DNA from: Candidatus Obscuribacterales bacterium
Lineage (GTDB): Bacteria > Cyanobacteriota > Vampirovibrionia > Obscuribacterales > Obscuribacteraceae
DNA length: 64,000 nt
Direction: 5' to 3'
NCBI GenBank assembly: GCA_020634035.1
Contig: JACKCM010000005.1
Location: forward strand, 558,001 to 622,000
Below, in pieces: positions 61,766-64,000 of this stretch. Positions within the stretch are counted from its first letter, which is position 1, and each line of letters starts with the position of its first letter. Under the pieces are notes generated by a model that was not told the DNA's origin, searched no databases, and saw nothing but the letters and a program-made list of their open reading frames with translations. A program made the translations under genes and the position numbers.

Positions 61766-62599
61766 ATGCCAATTCACCCTACTGCCATTATTAGTGATGG
61801 CGCCAAGATTCATGAGAAAGCCGAGATCGGTCCTTATGTAGTAATCGGTCCTAATGTGGAGATTGGCGCAGGGACTAAGATAGGTCCCCATGCTGTTCTC
61901 GACGGTCATACCACGGTCGGTGAGGATTGCAATATTTATGCCGGTGTCACTATCGGTCTGGAGCCACAGGATCTATCTTACAAAGGCGAGCCCACCGGGG
62001 CCAAAATCGGCGACCGGGTTACCATACGGGAATATGCCACCATTCATAGAGCCACCAAAGAAGGTTTCACCACCGTCGGTGATGACTGCTTCTTGATGGC
62101 TTATGTTCACATCGCCCATAACTGTCAGGTCGGCAAAGGTGTGATCATGGCTAACGCAGCCAGCCTGGCCGGCTATGTCGAAGTTGGTGACTACACAGTT
62201 ATGTCCGGATTCGTGATTATCCATCAGAACGTAAGAATCGGCCGTATGTGCATGCTTTCCGGAATGACCGGCTCCAGGGTCGATCTGCCGCCTTTCACCA
62301 ATCTCGATGGAAGACCTGCTATGGTTCGCGGAATCAATGCTCTTGGACTGAAGCGCAATCGCTTTGCTCCGGATCTGAGAACGGCTATAAAAGAGGCTTA
62401 TCGCATTATCTATCGCACCGGTCTCAATAAATCCAACGCTCTCACAAAGGTCGAAGAAGAGATTCAACCGTTTGAAGAAGTCAAAGAGATTGTTGATTTC
62501 TTCAAAAACAGCAAAAGAGGCTGCGCCAACGCTTTTGTTGAAGCGGGCGAAGGTGAGAACGGCCATAAGCAGGTCAAAGAATATTCCGATTTCAGCTAG
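61766..62599 (+). CDS. lpxA: acyl-[ACP]-UDP-N-acetylglucosamine O-acyltransferase
   Basis: A 277-residue left-handed beta-helix enzyme with hexapeptide repeats (IGPYVVIGPNVEIGAGTKIG) and the catalytic-region His in YVHIAHNCQVGKG; the C-terminal helical part (LKRNRFAPDLRTAIKEAYRI) is typical of LpxA. It performs the first step of lipid A synthesis, so the organism has an LPS-type outer membrane or remnant pathway. It lies 54 bases after fabZ. Confidence 0.95.
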   Translation: MPIHPTAIISDGAKIHEKAEIGPYVVIGPNVEIGAGTKIGPHAVLDGHTTVGEDCNIYAGVTIGLEPQDLSYKGEPTGAKIGDRVTIREYATIHRATKEGFTTVGDDCFLMAYVHIAHNCQVGKGVIMANAASLAGYVEVGDYTVMSGFVIIHQNVRIGRMCMLSGMTGSRVDLPPFTNLDGRPAMVRGINALGLKRNRFAPDLRTAIKEAYRIIYRTGLNKSNALTKVEEEIQPFEEVKEIVDFFKNSKRGCANAFVEAGEGENGHKQVKEYSDFS

Positions 62600-62642
62600 T
62601 ATTGAAGTATCGAGCAGAATCGTTTTGGAATGGTATCTCTAA

Positions 62643-64000
62643 GTGACATCTCAAGCTACTGAAAAGCCTTCCGAAGGGTCGGAAGACAAGCATGTCGGCT
62701 ATGCCGCCGTGCTTCGCAATCCTCAGTTCATGAGTTTGTGGCTGGCTCAGATCTTTTCACAGTTTGCAGACCGGGCTGTGTTCGTGCTTTTCGTGGCGGT
62801 GCTCACCACGGTGCAGCATTCTACAATTGCCGGAAGAGAGATCGGTGCCGCCCAGATGACGAGCTGGCTCTATGTCGCCTTTACTATTCCGGCAATTTTG
62901 CTCAGTCCGGTGGCAGGAGTTTATGTAGATCGCTGGTCGAACAAGGCGGTTTTGATCGTCTCCAATATTCTTCGGGCCGGCTTCGTAGCTTTGATCGCCA
63001 CTGAATTCGTCAAACATTCGCCGACGGCCTCTTTCACTCTTGCTTTTCTTATATCAATAGGCTCTCAATTCTTTGCCCCTGCCGAGACCGCGTCCATCCC
63101 TAGATTGGTCAAAAAGAGCGATCTGCTCGCCGCCAATTCTCTATTTTTCACTACGATGATGATCGCCCTGGGCTTCGGCTTTGCCATCGGTGACCCGATA
63201 ATCTCCAGCACCGGAATCGGCAAAGCACCTTATGCCGTGGCTCTGGGATTCTTCATCGCCGCTCTGCTTCTGGTTGGTATCAGCGATAACAAACCATCTA
63301 AGACAGAGCGCGAGCCCTGGTGGGAAGAGCTTCGATTCGGCATCGCCTATATAGTCAATTCGCGAACGGTTTTTCGAGCGATCATCAAAATAACCATTCT
63401 CTTTTCGACGATCATCACCCTCAACATAATCGCCGTCGGTCTGGCTGAGCAGGTTCTGGAGCTAAAACCTCAGCAGTTCGGCTACATAGTGGCAGCTGCC
63501 GGACTGGGCATGGGTATCGGCAATTTCGTGGTCGGTCAGTTTTGTGCTCATATGAAGCCGCCGATTCTGGCTTTTACAGGGTTCTGCTTCTTGGGCTTGT
63601 TCATGAGTATGCTGGGAAGCTTAGGATTTATTAAGGACTACAGCCAGACCCTTCTGGGCTTACCGCATTTTTCTTTTGCCGGCATGCTTATTTTGATACC
63701 GCTGGGCATAGCAGTGCTAATCGGAATCTCTTGCGGTATGGTTGCAGTTCCGACTTATTCGGCGCTCCAGGCTGCCGTGCCTGAAGATTTGCGGGGCAAA
63801 GTTTTTGGAGCTCAGAATACGGCCATGTCCGCTGCCTCGACCATACCTGTGGTTCTCGCCGGAGTGGCTGCCGATAACCTGCCCGGTGGAGTTTCCACCA
63901 CTCTTCTGATCATCGGTATCCCCACCCTTTTAGCCGGTATTCACTATCTGAGGCAGGAATTCGCCTACCATGCCAACGGCGGCGATGGTGAGACCGAAGA
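62643..64000 (+). CDS. MFS transporter (3' partial)
   Basis: The frame from GTG 62643 runs open to the end of the window (452 codons and two bases). It encodes a multi-span protein: about ten hydrophobic helices are seen, with FMSLWLAQIFSQFADRAVFV at TM1, PVAGVYVDRWSNKAVL in the loop after TM2 and a C-terminal AAVPEDLRGKVFGAQNTA, all typical of the MFS_3/MefA-like macrolide-efflux group. The substrate is unknown. It lies 43 bases after lpxA and may be in the same transcript. The stop lies beyond the window. Confidence 0.85.
   Translation, partial: MTSQATEKPSEGSEDKHVGYAAVLRNPQFMSLWLAQIFSQFADRAVFVLFVAVLTTVQHSTIAGREIGAAQMTSWLYVAFTIPAILLSPVAGVYVDRWSNKAVLIVSNILRAGFVALIATEFVKHSPTASFTLAFLISIGSQFFAPAETASIPRLVKKSDLLAANSLFFTTMMIALGFGFAIGDPIISSTGIGKAPYAVALGFFIAALLLVGISDNKPSKTEREPWWEELRFGIAYIVNSRTVFRAIIKITILFSTIITLNIIAVGLAEQVLELKPQQFGYIVAAAGLGMGIGNFVVGQFCAHMKPPILAFTGFCFLGLFMSMLGSLGFIKDYSQTLLGLPHFSFAGMLILIPLGIAVLIGISCGMVAVPTYSALQAAVPEDLRGKVFGAQNTAMSAASTIPVVLAGVAADNLPGGVSTTLLIIGIPTLLAGIHYLRQEFAYHANGGDGETE

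Noticed and set aside
1..64000. CRISPR arrays, prophage, IS elements or integrases
   Set aside because: No spaced direct repeats of the right length, no transposase, integrase or phage structural proteins were found.

Overview
The window looks like part of the chromosome of a non-photosynthetic, Gram-negative-type bacterium, most plausibly a member of the Melainabacteria/Vampirovibrionia branch of Cyanobacteria (an Obscuribacterales-like lineage). This is an inference. It rests on lipid A type envelope genes (lpxA, fabZ) and a likely outer-membrane barrel, on an aerobic TCA set (sdhCAB, aconitase) with no photosynthesis genes, on several Ser/Thr kinases, and on families I associate with cyanobacteria (a winged-helix membrane protein, a YbjN-like protein, an RCK channel-like protein). 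GC is near 50%, GTG and TTG starts are frequent, and no phage, IS or CRISPR is seen. The single tRNA does not encode CCA, and a CCA-adding enzyme gene is present.

Layout. 1-5.6 kb: TPR-CHAT protease-like protein, a secreted barrel-like protein, YciA-type thioesterase, CobO-like nucleotide-binding protein and a CtpA protease. 5.9-13.2 kb: membrane flippase-like protein, CCA-adding enzyme, a small orphan protein, Nudix hydrolase, glycosyltransferase, RCK channel-like protein and an M23 murein hydrolase. 13.5-17.2 kb: NanE, a TPR-rhomboid protease, a zinc-ribbon membrane protein and a PrcB-like secreted protein. 17.2-25.8 kb: a structured non-coding stretch, two unknown proteins, the sdhCAB operon, a second copy of the small orphan family, an alpha/beta hydrolase and a TPR protein. 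25.8-37.7 kb: aconitase, SLC12-type transporter, PTP-like phosphatase, S41 protein, AmpG-like MFS, aldo-keto reductase, gluconokinase, a secreted unknown, a HEAT-repeat protein and a helical protein.

37.6-38.9 kb is the oddest part: an AT-rich, gene-poor stretch around a ribbon-helix-helix repressor gene. It holds a perfect intrinsic terminator, a 19-bp inverted repeat enclosing a perfectly spaced micro-ORF, and a run of small inverted repeats. From 38.9 kb come xthA, acyl-CoA dehydrogenase, a DUF4139 protein with a TPR membrane protein, and the cysQ-like/rnd/winged-helix operon. Then follow a YbjN-like gene, tRNA-Asn with promoter and terminator, a membrane spermidine-synthase-like protein and a 42-residue single-span membrane protein. 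53.3-61.1 kb is a six-gene minus-strand cluster: two tandem membrane Ser/Thr kinases of the same unusual architecture, a secreted metallophosphoesterase-like protein with altered metal ligands, tryptophan 2,3-dioxygenase, a DUF3592 protein and a third kinase. The window closes with fabZ, lpxA and an MFS gene cut by the end.

The best candidates for undescribed biology are the RHH/inverted-repeat/micro-ORF locus at 37.6-38.9 kb, the tandem kinases coupled to tryptophan dioxygenase, and the paired small orphan proteins (8.7 and 24.0 kb), one of them coupled to a newly noticed upstream short ORF.
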